19,129 nt of DNA from NCBI GenBank assembly GCA_036771375.1, contig DAIPHL010000024.1, forward strand, positions 1-19,129, written 5' to 3'. Positions 1 through 6,770 of the stretch are shown here, in pieces; position 1 is the first letter of the stretch; each line of letters opens with the position of its first letter. The notes below the pieces were generated by a model, which saw only the letters and a program-made list of their open reading frames with translations, was not told where the DNA came from and searched no databases. The stretch is from DAIPHL01 sp036771375 (lineage in GTDB: Bacteria; Synergistota; Synergistia; Synergistales; Synergistaceae). The translations under genes and the position numbers were made by a program.

Positions 1-37
1 GGTCGGCGGCCAGGATCGACTAGAGGAGGGGATGTCA

Positions 38-274
38 ATGTCGGATAAGGCAATGTTCGTCGATGCAAGAGGTCTATCCTGTCCGCAACCCGTCGTTCTC
101 ACGAAAAATGCTGTTGAAAAGGGCGAAAAAAGCTCCGACGGCACGTTCGAACTCGTCGTTTTGGTCGACACGGTCACGTCGCGCGAAAACGTGAGGCGTT
201 TCGCGGAAAGACATGGTTTGCTGGTATCTGTCGAGCCGACGGAGGAGCATTTCACGCTGAAGATCACGAAATGA
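38..274 (+). CDS. TusA/YedF-type small sulfurtransferase-fold protein
   Basis: A 78-residue single-domain protein of the TusA/SirA fold. The diagnostic CPQP motif (Cys-Pro-x-Pro) lies near residues 14-17, just after a VDARGLSCP opening; in TusA this Cys carries a persulfide. The later stretch, with VDTVTSRENVRRFAERHG, resembles the N-terminal domain of YedF (selenium/sulfur-metabolism associated) more than classical TusA. No C-terminal DsrE-like domain follows, so this is a stand-alone version. I chose the second ATG because GGAGG at 25-29 sits 8 bases before it; the ATG at 32 is only 2 bases from that site. A strong hairpin follows the stop. It probably handles sulfur or selenium relay in the cytoplasm, but the partner is not visible in this window, so the role is inferred from the family only. 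Confidence 0.85.
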   Translation: MSDKAMFVDARGLSCPQPVVLTKNAVEKGEKSSDGTFELVVLVDTVTSRENVRRFAERHGLLVSVEPTEEHFTLKITK

Positions 275-302
275 TGAATTTCAAAAAACGGTAGTTGAAA
301 CC

Positions 303-342
303 AAAGTGGGCGGACTCGTTCGAGTCCGTCCACTTTTCGTCG
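303..342 (+). terminator. Rho-independent terminator after the TusA/YedF-like gene
   Basis: A nearly perfect 16-bp stem (303-318 pairing with 321-336, one G-T pair) with a tiny TT loop, or an equivalent UUCG-type tetraloop, begins 28 bases after the stop codon. Four T residues follow. The symmetric A-run/T-run edges could let it act on both strands, though the minus-strand SprA-like gene ends 140 bases away. Confidence 0.7.
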
Positions 343-482
343 TTCTCGGTGTCTTGAGAAGGGGTTTTCTCTCGCGTGGGGTGCCATCGTGATGAAGGAC
401 GTGTGTGGTGTGCATGGTTCCGTGCTTGAAACTCGGTCCTCACACGAGATAAAATGGCGAGGATCTTCCCGGCCTTGTCATT

Positions 483-1283
483 TTAAGCCGTGATGTCGAA
501 GCGTGTCTCTCGATTCGCCTTATTCGTCTTCGCCAGCGATCGTGCGAGAATCTTCGCTCTCGCCGAAGCCGCTCTGCTCGCGGCTCTTGCCGCCACAGCG
601 AGGTCCTGCGCGGAAGGATCTCCGGGGGAAAGGGCGGCTCGCATCACCGTTTCCGCGTTGCGCAGCGCTTCTTCGGGATCGGATGTCGCGGGCGTGTGAA
701 TCGGGACGTGTCCGCCGGTTATGTATCTTCTGCCATCCGGCCCCGTCGTATAGGTGTATGCTACGGCGCCGCCGAGTCTTCCGGCTGCCGCCTTGTGCGC
801 GGCTTCATGTGCGATGACCTCTCGTTCGATTCGCTGCAACTCCGCCACTTCGTCCCGTTGTTTTTCGCTTCGATCCGAGAAGATCGAAGAAGAAAGGGTC
901 CCCGTATGTCGTGATTTTCCCATCCCCTTGGCGAATGTGTTTCCTTTCGTCGCCGGTCCGCCTCCGGCGACGGCATCCAATGTTTCTCTGGAGCCGGTGA
1001 CGGTCACCTCCGCGGCGACGATGTAACTTCTCCCGTCGGGAGCGACTTTGTACGTATATCTCGTGGACGTGCTCCCTCCGCTTGCAGCCAGGGCGATGGC
1101 ACGTTCGCGGGCGAGGATCTGTCTTTCTCCGGCAGCCAGTGTTCTTGTCGCGTCGGAGGGCTCGCCGCCGGCGCGCTTCAAACGGAGCGTGTGGGCAAGG
1201 ATATCCCTGCCCATCGAAGAACGTGCCGCCGTGATGTGCTTTGTCCCATAGATCCACTTCGGTTGCGCGACTGGTTCGATCAT
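483..1283 (-). CDS. SprA-like putative metalloprotease with duplicated domain
   Basis: A 266-residue protein matching the SprA-related putative metalloprotease family in its C-terminal half. It has HEAAH (an HExxH zinc-protease signature) at residues 159-163, then AYTYTTGPDGRRYITGGHV, then a DPEEALRNAETVMRAAL-type helix and an Ala/Arg-rich tail. No signal peptide or membrane segment is seen. The start ATG at 1283 follows an AGGAG site. The N-terminal half repeats the same pattern exactly 100 residues earlier, with APDGRSYIVAAEV at 81-93, but the HExxH position there reads RERAI and cannot bind zinc. The gene ends near the TusA-like gene in convergent orientation and lies 25 bases downstream of the ornithine-cyclodeaminase family gene, so the two are probably co-transcribed. 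No substrate is known to me for the family; protease activity is inferred from the motif alone. Confidence 0.8.
   Translation of the reverse strand: MIEPVAQPKWIYGTKHITAARSSMGRDILAHTLRLKRAGGEPSDATRTLAAGERQILARERAIALAASGGSTSTRYTYKVAPDGRSYIVAAEVTVTGSRETLDAVAGGGPATKGNTFAKGMGKSRHTGTLSSSIFSDRSEKQRDEVAELQRIEREVIAHEAAHKAAAGRLGGAVAYTYTTGPDGRRYITGGHVPIHTPATSDPEEALRNAETVMRAALSPGDPSAQDLAVAARAASRAASARAKILARSLAKTNKANRETRFDITA
696..1121 (-). repeat. Internal protein duplication in the SprA-like gene (two copies, 100-residue offset)
   Basis: Residues 55-96 and 155-196 of the encoded protein align without gaps. Shared features are a helix ending in Ala-rich sequence, then Tyr-Thr-Tyr, then (A/G)PDGR(S/R)YI, then a Val-rich strand. 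Copy 2 (696-821) carries HEAAH; copy 1 (996-1121) has RERAI in its place, keeping only the Glu. The regularity of the offset points to a tandem duplication followed by loss of the metal site in the first copy. Confidence 0.7.
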
Positions 1284-1308
1284 GGCAGCTCCTCTTCCGT
1301 TGGGGAGG

Positions 1309-2295
1309 TCAGAGTTTCAGCCACCGTCCTATTTCAGATTTGATCGCCTTTTTGTATATGAGGTTGGCCGTCATCACGTCGTGGCTCGCAATCCCCATAA
1401 AAACGCAGGTGCGTCTTCCCTCCGTAACCGGTTTCTTCTTTCCGGAGCATACTTCACCCATATCCGCGTAGATGCCGGACTCGGTCGGGTAACCGTTTTG
1501 AAAGTAGACACCCTGCTCTTGCGTCCAGAGATATTGCCCTCTGTCGTCGCAGACGAAAACTCCGCTCCCGGAGGTGATTCGTGCGTCCAGGGAAGAGTCG
1601 TAATCCGTGGCGATGCACAGACAGTTCTCGTCAATCCATGCAGAGTCAACCGGGCGGGGCGGGTTTTCCAGGATCGGCGTGCTGGTGGTCAGAATACTGA
1701 CGTCGGAGCAGGCTTCTTTCAATTTCGTGCAGGGGACGTATTCGAGGTCGGGAAAGAGCGCGCACATGTCGGAAATGTAAGGATCGAGCCGGGCCGGATC
1801 GATGTCGAAAACCTTGACTTGTTTCAATCCCAAAAGAGCGGTCTTGACCGCGCGAAGATTGATGCGCCCGATGGTTCCAAGACCGATCACCGCCATGCAC
1901 TGCGCGTCCGGAGCGAAATATTTGGCTCCGATGCCCGTGGCCGCTCCGGTTCGCCAGGTCGTCATCCAGTTCGCGTCCATGATCGCCTTGACGAGGCCGT
2001 TGTCGCTGTCGTTGAGGCAGAAGACACCGTTGTTGTACGGAAGCCCTTTGTGGATGTTTTGCGGAAAACCGGCGACCCATTTGAGTCCCGAGGCGTCGAT
2101 CTCTCCGCCTACCCAGCATGGCATCGCGTGTATGTAGCAATTTTCGCGCGGATGTACGCCGGGCTTCGGGGGGAGCTCCACCTTCCCCTCGCCTTTGAGT
2201 TTCAACCCGGACTCCACTTCGGCCATCACGTCTTCCATCGTTATGCAAAGGGATTGAACATCGTCTTGTGAGAGAAACAGGAAGTCGTAAGCCAC
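1309..2295 (-). CDS. Ornithine cyclodeaminase / mu-crystallin family protein
   Basis: A 328-residue protein of the NAD(P)-dependent ornithine cyclodeaminase/mu-crystallin family, close to the usual length. Visible family hallmarks are the GLKWVAGFPQN segment (residues 69-79), the DANWMTTWRTGAATGIGAKYFA helix region, and the dinucleotide-binding turn AVIGLGTIGRINLRA at about residues 135-149, followed by an acidic FDID strand end typical of NAD binding. An AGGAGGT-like site lies just ahead of the ATG. Family members convert ornithine to proline plus ammonia, or act as alanine, lysine or ketimine-type oxidoreductases; sequence alone does not separate these. In an amino-acid-fermenting anaerobe, ornithine or a related amino acid is a reasonable guess. 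It lies directly upstream of the SprA-like gene and downstream of the YqjD/E/K-like trio. Confidence 0.85.
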   Translation of the reverse strand: MAYDFLFLSQDDVQSLCITMEDVMAEVESGLKLKGEGKVELPPKPGVHPRENCYIHAMPCWVGGEIDASGLKWVAGFPQNIHKGLPYNNGVFCLNDSDNGLVKAIMDANWMTTWRTGAATGIGAKYFAPDAQCMAVIGLGTIGRINLRAVKTALLGLKQVKVFDIDPARLDPYISDMCALFPDLEYVPCTKLKEACSDVSILTTSTPILENPPRPVDSAWIDENCLCIATDYDSSLDARITSGSGVFVCDDRGQYLWTQEQGVYFQNGYPTESGIYADMGEVCSGKKKPVTEGRRTCVFMGIASHDVMTANLIYKKAIKSEIGRWLKL

Positions 2296-2320
2296 GGAGC
2301 GAAACCTCCTTCCGCTGAAG

Positions 2321-2599
2321 TCAAACTTCGGTTGTTTCTTTTTTCCGCCTTTTCCTGTCGATGAAATGAAGAGCGCGAGCCATCAACCTTCCCGAGGAGA
2401 GAAGCAGCATGTCCGTAGCGACGAGACTTCTCCTGCGGGCCGTGGCGGAAAAGCCCAGACAGACACCCACTTCGAGCGCGATCAAGACGGAGAGAAGGGG
2501 CCTTTTTTCAATCGCTCTCGCGGGGCTCGCCCTGTAAAAGGAGTTCCTCAGGTTCTTTTTGGCCTCCTGTAGAGATATCTGTTCTTTCGTTTTTCTCAT
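2321..2599 (-). CDS. Small basic membrane-associated protein in the yqjK position
   Basis: A roughly 92-residue protein with a charged N-terminal helix (QISLQEAKKNLRNSFYRASP), a moderately hydrophobic middle (about residues 38-52) and a very basic C-terminal end (DRKRRKKE). It is not recognisable as a named family from sequence alone, but its size, order and topology resemble YqjK, the third member of the enterobacterial yqjD-yqjE-yqjK set. The ATG at 2599 is preferred over that at 2617 because GAGGAA sits at good distance. The start lies inside the preceding gene, giving an overlap of about 90 bases in a different frame, which is unusually long for bacteria. Either the overlap is real, or the tail of the upstream frame is a frameshift artefact. 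Confidence 0.5.
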   Translation of the reverse strand: MRKTKEQISLQEAKKNLRNSFYRASPARAIEKRPLLSVLIALEVGVCLGFSATARRRSLVATDMLLLSSGRLMARALHFIDRKRRKKETTEV

Positions 2600-2894
2600 G
2601 GGAATTTCCTCTTCCATCTCCGCCGATCATTGCGAAACCAGCGACGAAAAGCACCGAGGTGACCAACATGGCCCCTGCCCCGACAGCGGCAAGAGAACCC
2701 GCCCTCCCCATGCGTGGGGTCAGGTGTTCGTGCAGTCCCAAAGCCAGCATCAGCAGTCCCAGAAACAAAAAAGCGCCAGCGACCAAAAACAACACGACGA
2801 CAAAAGCCAAGAGCGCGATCTTGGTCTTCAGAACGCGCCCCTCGGCCTCCAGAAGTTCGAAAACGCTGATCAGCGCTTCTGCAAGAGTCCGCAC
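2508..2894 (-). CDS. YqjE-like / phage-holin-superfamily small membrane protein
   Basis: A 128-residue protein with an amphipathic N-terminal helix (TLAEALISVFELLEAEGRVL), two strong transmembrane segments (about residues 24-52 and 68-90) and a hydrophilic tail. This is the layout of the YqjE/holin-superfamily proteins that accompany YqjD/ElaB-type proteins. The start is a GTG. The reading frame is in phase with the upstream YqjD-like gene: only a TAG at 2916-2918 and seven sense codons separate them, no ATG lies between, and no good ribosome binding site is visible. Translation probably depends on re-initiation after the upstream stop. The hydrophilic tail overlaps the start of the next gene. 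Such proteins sit in the inner membrane; their function is poorly known. Confidence 0.68.
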   Translation of the reverse strand: MRTLAEALISVFELLEAEGRVLKTKIALLAFVVVLFLVAGAFLFLGLLMLALGLHEHLTPRMGRAGSLAAVGAGAMLVTSVLFVAGFAMIGGDGRGNSHEKNERTDISTGGQKEPEELLLQGEPRESD

Positions 2895-2915
2895 GACAGA
2901 GTTACGGGCGAAAAA

Positions 2916-3290
2916 CTATCCCTCGTCCGACGTCTTGGTGCCGGAGACCCGCGAAACGATGTTGATGGTTTTCCCGATCACGATTCCCGCACCGAGCGCG
3001 ATCATGACCGCTGTAAAGGGATGGATGATGATCTTCTCTTCGACCTTCGATGCGACCGCTTTGGCGGGTTCGGAAATGGATCGGTTTGCGCCGTCCAGGA
3101 CCGGGCGAATCGTCTCGATCAGTTTGGCGAAGGCGTCCTCGAAGAGAGATTTGATCTTGCCCATATCGGGCATGTTTTTCGCGACAGAGGCTTCTCTCTC
3201 GACAAGAGTGTCCTTCAAGGACGCGATCTCCGCCTTCATGTTTTCGAATCGCTCCATGATCTCTTCCATCCTGAAATCGTTGTCTCCCAT
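2916..3290 (-). CDS. YqjD/ElaB-like tail-anchored membrane protein
   Basis: A 124-residue protein: an acidic coiled-coil region (about residues 5-45), a variable middle, and a C-terminal hydrophobic anchor (IIHPFTAVMIALGAGIVIG, near residues 90-110) preceded by a Lys/Glu-rich segment. That is the YqjD/ElaB/DUF883 plan. Enterobacterial YqjD and ElaB are inner-membrane proteins that bind ribosomes through their soluble part; whether that holds here is not known. The frame is open for 60 codons further upstream, but I start at 3290 because GGAGGTGTCAATT directly precedes this ATG and the upstream part looks non-coding. It heads a three-gene set of small membrane-associated proteins. Confidence 0.65.
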   Translation of the reverse strand: MGDNDFRMEEIMERFENMKAEIASLKDTLVEREASVAKNMPDMGKIKSLFEDAFAKLIETIRPVLDGANRSISEPAKAVASKVEEKIIIHPFTAVMIALGAGIVIGKTINIVSRVSGTKTSDEG

Positions 3291-3623
3291 AATTGACACC
3301 TCCATACTTTGTCGTGTGGTTCCTTGCCTTGATATCGGGGTGAAGCCGAGGTGATCGCTGGTTTGCATTGTTGGAAAATGCAAAGCGACATATGCGCTGT
3401 TCAAATGGTTGCCGTCCGTTTCGTTGGCATGGATTTTACACGAAAAACCCGTTTTTTGGAATACCCGCAACGTCTTTCACCTCTTTTGGGGTTTCTGGCT
3501 AGAAGGCGAGCGTTTAATTGACATCAAGTTGCGGTTGTGCTTGAATGGTTTTGTTGTCGGGCCGAGGCGATTTCGTTTCGAGGCGCGATTGCGCTTGTCG
3601 GCATTTTTCAAGGGGTGTTTGAC
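3291..3623. other. Divergent intergenic region between the YqjD-like gene and the transporter/nitrogenase-like operon
   Basis: 333 bases without a convincing gene. The plus-strand side holds a good sigma70-type promoter (3518-3546) and a direct repeat of CGAGGCG(CG)ATT at 3563 and 3579. On the minus strand, TAAAAT at 3438-3433 is a possible -10 element for the YqjD-like gene but lacks a clear -35. No terminator-like stem with a T-run and no riboswitch class was recognised. Confidence 0.5.
3518..3546 (+). promoter_or_regulatory. Sigma70-type promoter for the importer/nitrogenase-like operon
   Basis: A perfect TTGACA (3518-3523), a 17-base spacer and TTGAAT (3541-3546, four of six matches). 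Transcription would start near 3553, about 70 bases ahead of the permease start at 3624. This supports rejecting the upstream in-frame start at 3537. Confidence 0.55.
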
Positions 3624-4655
3624 ATGCGAGGAAAGACGGGAAAGAGTATGCACGCCTTGTTTATCGGTGTTTTGATGATCCTGCTTCTGCTGTTGGTGTT
3701 TCTCTCCCTCGTTACGGGACGCTTTGCGATTCCCCCGTCCGAGCTGAAAGCCATTCTCCTTTCGAAGATGTTCGGACAAAACGAGGTGTTTCGCAGCGCC
3801 GCCTGGACGGTTCTCTCTCGAGTTCGTTTGCCTCGCATCACGGCGGCGGTCTTCGTCGGAGCGGCACTTTCCGTCGCCGGTTCCGCCTATCAGGGGATCT
3901 TCAAAAATCCCATGGTATCCCCCGATCTTCTGGGTGCCTCCGCCGGCAGCGGTTTTGGCGCGGCGCTTGCCTTGCTCTTGGGTGCCAGCCTGAATACGAC
4001 GCAGTTTGTCGCCTTTCTCGGCGGTCTTGGAGCGGTTCTTCTGACATACGCCATAAGCAGGAGCGTCTCCAAATATCGGGAGTCCATGCTCACCATCGTG
4101 TTGACCGGGGTGATTATCTCGTCTCTTTTCAACGCTTTGATCTCCCTCATAAAATATCTCGCGGACCCGAACTCGAAGCTTCCTGAGATCACGTTCTGGC
4201 TCATGGGCGGCCTTGCCTCCGTCACGCTCCAAAATCTTCCGACCTTGATCGTGCCCGTCGTGCTCGGCCTTCTCCCGGCACTGTCGCTGCGCTACAGGTT
4301 GAACGTGCTCACGCTCTCGGAGGACGAAGCGCGGGCGATGGGTGTCGATACCCGGCAGCTCAGAAAGGTTTTTGTGGTCTGTGCCACCCTTGTCACCTCG
4401 GCGTCCGTCGCGGTAAGCGGAATGATCGGTTGGGTGGGGTTGGTGATCCCGCACTTCGCAAGAATGTTGGTGGGATCGGATTACAGCAGGCAACTCCCGA
4501 CTGCGATGCTGCTTGGCTCGATCTATCTGCTTCTCATCGACAATCTCTCGCGATGGTTTTTCACGGTGGAGGTCCCGCTGAGTGTCCTTACGTCGCTCGT
4601 GGGGGCTCCTTTTTTCATTTACCTGTTGAAACGCGACAGAAAAGGCGGTCTGTGA
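3624..4655 (+). CDS. FecCD/BtuC-type ABC transporter permease
   Basis: A 343-residue integral membrane protein of the FecCD family, which carries iron-siderophores, haem, cobalamin and, in MolB-type systems, molybdate or tungstate across the inner membrane. Family marks are SRVRLPRITAAVFVGAALSVAGSAYQGIFKNPMVSPDLLGASAGSGFGAA (about residues 60-110) and, near the C terminus, SGMIGWVGLVIPHFARMLVGSDYS plus a NLSRWFFTVEVPLSVLTSLVGAPFF close. Many hydrophobic helices, about ten, fit the family. The start at 3624 follows AAGGGG and lies inside the transcript predicted from the promoter at 3518-3546. Its TGA overlaps the ATPase start (TGATG), so the two are translationally coupled. The substrate cannot be read from sequence; context with a nitrogenase-like enzyme favours a metal chelate or tetrapyrrole. 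Confidence 0.9.
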   Translation: MRGKTGKSMHALFIGVLMILLLLLVFLSLVTGRFAIPPSELKAILLSKMFGQNEVFRSAAWTVLSRVRLPRITAAVFVGAALSVAGSAYQGIFKNPMVSPDLLGASAGSGFGAALALLLGASLNTTQFVAFLGGLGAVLLTYAISRSVSKYRESMLTIVLTGVIISSLFNALISLIKYLADPNSKLPEITFWLMGGLASVTLQNLPTLIVPVVLGLLPALSLRYRLNVLTLSEDEARAMGVDTRQLRKVFVVCATLVTSASVAVSGMIGWVGLVIPHFARMLVGSDYSRQLPTAMLLGSIYLLLIDNLSRWFFTVEVPLSVLTSLVGAPFFIYLLKRDRKGGL

Positions 4656-5512
4656 TGATCTTCGCTGCAAAAAACCTGATCTGTGGCTACGGCCGTAAGG
4701 TCGTGTTGGAGAACGTTTCGCTGAAGGTCGAGGAGGGAGACGTTCTTTGCATATTGGGTCCGAACGGGGTCGGGAAGACCACGCTCTTCAAGAGCATCCT
4801 CGAGAGCATTCCGCTGATATCCGGCGTCATAACGCTCGATGGGTTGGACGTATCCGGCTGGTCGGTGCGGGAACGGGCGAAGTACATCAGTTATGTTCCG
4901 CAGAGTCACAGGGACACTTTCTCTTATAGCGCGCTCGAAATGGTGACGATGGGACGAGTCGCGCACCTCGGACTTTTTTCGACCCCTCCGGCCGCCGACC
5001 TCGAGATCGCCCTGGGGTGCATGAAGCGATTGGAAATCGAGCACCTTGCCGACAAAACATTTCGTGAGCTGAGCGGCGGCGAACAGCAGATGGTCTTGAT
5101 TGCAAGAGCACTGACGCAGGATCCGAAGCTGATCGTAATGGACGAACCGACGTCCAGCCTGGATTATGGGAACCAGGTAAAGGTTCTGCAGCAGATCGGA
5201 AGGTTGGCCGGCGAAGGGATCTCGATCATCATGACCACGCATTTCCCGGATTATGCGTTTCTGTGTGACTCGAAGGTCTGCCTGATTCTCGGCGGGGACC
5301 GAATTCTTATCGGGGATGCATCGGAGATCGTGACGGAGAGGAATTTGAAGGACGCGTATGGGGTCGATATCCGGATCCTTTCCGATGCAATCGATGGGGT
5401 CGGTGTGATTCGCAGCTGTGTCCCGGTTTTCAATAGGACGGAAGTGGTTCACGGCCGCCTGGTGACGGCGGCAGACTCTTTTTCGACAGCGGGTGATGTG
5501 AAGAGAGCTTGA
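4655..5512 (+). CDS. FecE/BtuD-type ABC transporter ATP-binding protein
   Basis: A 285-residue ATPase that powers the adjacent permease. It has Walker A GPNGVGKTT at residues 35-43, a Q-loop in VPQSH, the signature LSGGEQQ at 139-145, Walker B LIVMDEP at 159-165 followed by a D-loop SSLD, and the switch His in TTHFP at 196. The family is that of iron-chelate/cobalamin importers. The start is the ATG at 4655, which shares a base with the permease stop; an in-frame extension into the permease gene is not credible. The C-terminal 40 residues extend beyond the core, as is common in this group. Two of these would pair with two permeases in the assembled importer. Confidence 0.92.
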   Translation: MIFAAKNLICGYGRKVVLENVSLKVEEGDVLCILGPNGVGKTTLFKSILESIPLISGVITLDGLDVSGWSVRERAKYISYVPQSHRDTFSYSALEMVTMGRVAHLGLFSTPPAADLEIALGCMKRLEIEHLADKTFRELSGGEQQMVLIARALTQDPKLIVMDEPTSSLDYGNQVKVLQQIGRLAGEGISIIMTTHFPDYAFLCDSKVCLILGGDRILIGDASEIVTERNLKDAYGVDIRILSDAIDGVGVIRSCVPVFNRTEVVHGRLVTAADSFSTAGDVKRA

Positions 5513-5578
5513 TGATCGATTGAACGCGGAGCGAGGACTTCGGAGCATGGTGGATGAAACGGACGAGGAGGAACGACG

Positions 5579-6739
5579 ATGAAGGGTAAGAGTACGTGGA
5601 AGTGGTTGCTGGCCGTTCTGGTTTTGCTGGGACTGATCGGATGGTTCGTCATGGATGCCCGCGTGGAACAAAAAACCGAGACGGGTCAAGAGCGTTCGTC
5701 GGAGCGTACCGCTGAATCACGGAAGGAGAACGAGACGAACTCCGAGGACGGGATGCGTACCATCCTCGACATGGCCGGGCGCGAGGTGACGATTCCGCGG
5801 GACGTCAAGAAGGTCTACTGTGCCGTACCCACAGGTGAAGCGATGATCGCGGCTCTTTGCCCGGAAAAGCTATGCGGGTGGGTCAACAAGGTATCCGACA
5901 AGTCGATGCGGTATCTCAACGAAGATCTGAAAAAACTGCCCCTGCTCGGCGGATGGATGGGGCAGCGCGTCACAGCGAACATCGAAAGCATCATTAAGGC
6001 AGCGCCGGATGTGATCATCTACGCGACCGATCGGCTCAACCTCGGTACGAAGAACGATCGTCCCGACAACATTCAGGCGAAGACCGGAATTCCGGTCGTC
6101 GCGGTCGCCGACGAGCTTGCCGGGACGCCCAAGGCGTTTCGTTTTCTCGGGGACATCCTCAGCTCCGAGGAACGGGGAGAAAAACTTGCGGCCTACTGCG
6201 AGGAGAAGCTTGCCATGATCGGTGAGGCGGTGGCGAAGATTCCGGAGGACAAGATCGTCTCGATCTACTACGCCGAGGGCAAGGGCGGACTCGCAACCGA
6301 TCCTTCCACGTCCGAACACGTCGCCGTCCTGGATTTCGTGCGGACGCGCAATGTCGCGGACGTCGAGAAGAGATGGGGGATGGGGATGACGGAGGTCTCC
6401 TTCGAACAGGTTTTGAACTGGAACCCGGACGTCATTCTGGTGTCGGCGACGACCGACAGCAACTACGACCTGATTTTGAAGAGCGACACGTGGAAAGAGA
6501 TAAATGCCGTAAAGAACGGGAGGGTTTATCTTACCCCGAGATCCCCCTTCAACTGGTTCGATCGTCCGCCCAACGCCATGCGGGTCCTGGGTGTTCAGTG
6601 GTTTGCCAAGCTCATGTATCCGGAGTATGTGGATCTCGATGTTCGTGCCGCCATGAAGGAGTTCTTCGAGCTGTTCTACCTGGTGGAGCTGACCGACGCG
6701 GATGTCGACAGCCTGATCGCGCCGAATCCTCTGCCGTAA
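5579..6739 (+). CDS. Periplasmic-type substrate-binding protein, iron-complex/cobalamin class (membrane-anchored)
   Basis: A 386-residue substrate-binding protein of the FepB/BtuF/TroA-like fold. After an N-terminal hydrophobic helix (about residues 8-26) and a very polar linker (residues 30-58, rich in Glu, Ser, Arg and Thr) comes TILDMAGREVTIPRDVKKVYCA, a standard opening of the family, then NIESIIKAAPDVIIYA and, late, FEQVLNWNPDVILVS and NGRVYLTPRSPFNWFDRPP. No lipobox Cys follows the hydrophobic helix, so it is probably held by an uncleaved signal anchor or is secreted rather than lipidated. The start ATG follows GGAGG. An 11-codon open frame (5547-5582) ends on this ATG as ATGA. It is the third gene of the importer; the ligand is unknown. 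Confidence 0.88.
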   Translation: MKGKSTWKWLLAVLVLLGLIGWFVMDARVEQKTETGQERSSERTAESRKENETNSEDGMRTILDMAGREVTIPRDVKKVYCAVPTGEAMIAALCPEKLCGWVNKVSDKSMRYLNEDLKKLPLLGGWMGQRVTANIESIIKAAPDVIIYATDRLNLGTKNDRPDNIQAKTGIPVVAVADELAGTPKAFRFLGDILSSEERGEKLAAYCEEKLAMIGEAVAKIPEDKIVSIYYAEGKGGLATDPSTSEHVAVLDFVRTRNVADVEKRWGMGMTEVSFEQVLNWNPDVILVSATTDSNYDLILKSDTWKEINAVKNGRVYLTPRSPFNWFDRPPNAMRVLGVQWFAKLMYPEYVDLDVRAAMKEFFELFYLVELTDADVDSLIAPNPLP

Positions 6740-6770
6740 CACGTCGGGGATCTTTTGGCGGCTGAAGACC

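Noticed and set aside
1..23. A frame open from the window edge ending in TAG at 21-23, possibly the last codons of an upstream gene.
   Set aside because: Only six codons are visible, too few to support a gene call.
1282..2271. A 329-codon plus-strand frame opposite the ornithine-cyclodeaminase family gene.
   Set aside because: It mirrors the minus-strand gene, has shadow-like Arg/Val/Asp-rich composition and no family motif.
3563..3590. CRISPR-like or iteron repeat at the operon promoter.
   Set aside because: Only two imperfect copies; consistent at most with an operator or chance.
3477..4670. A 397-codon minus-strand frame opposite the permease gene.
   Set aside because: Highly Arg/His/Gln-rich antisense shadow of a clear FecCD permease.
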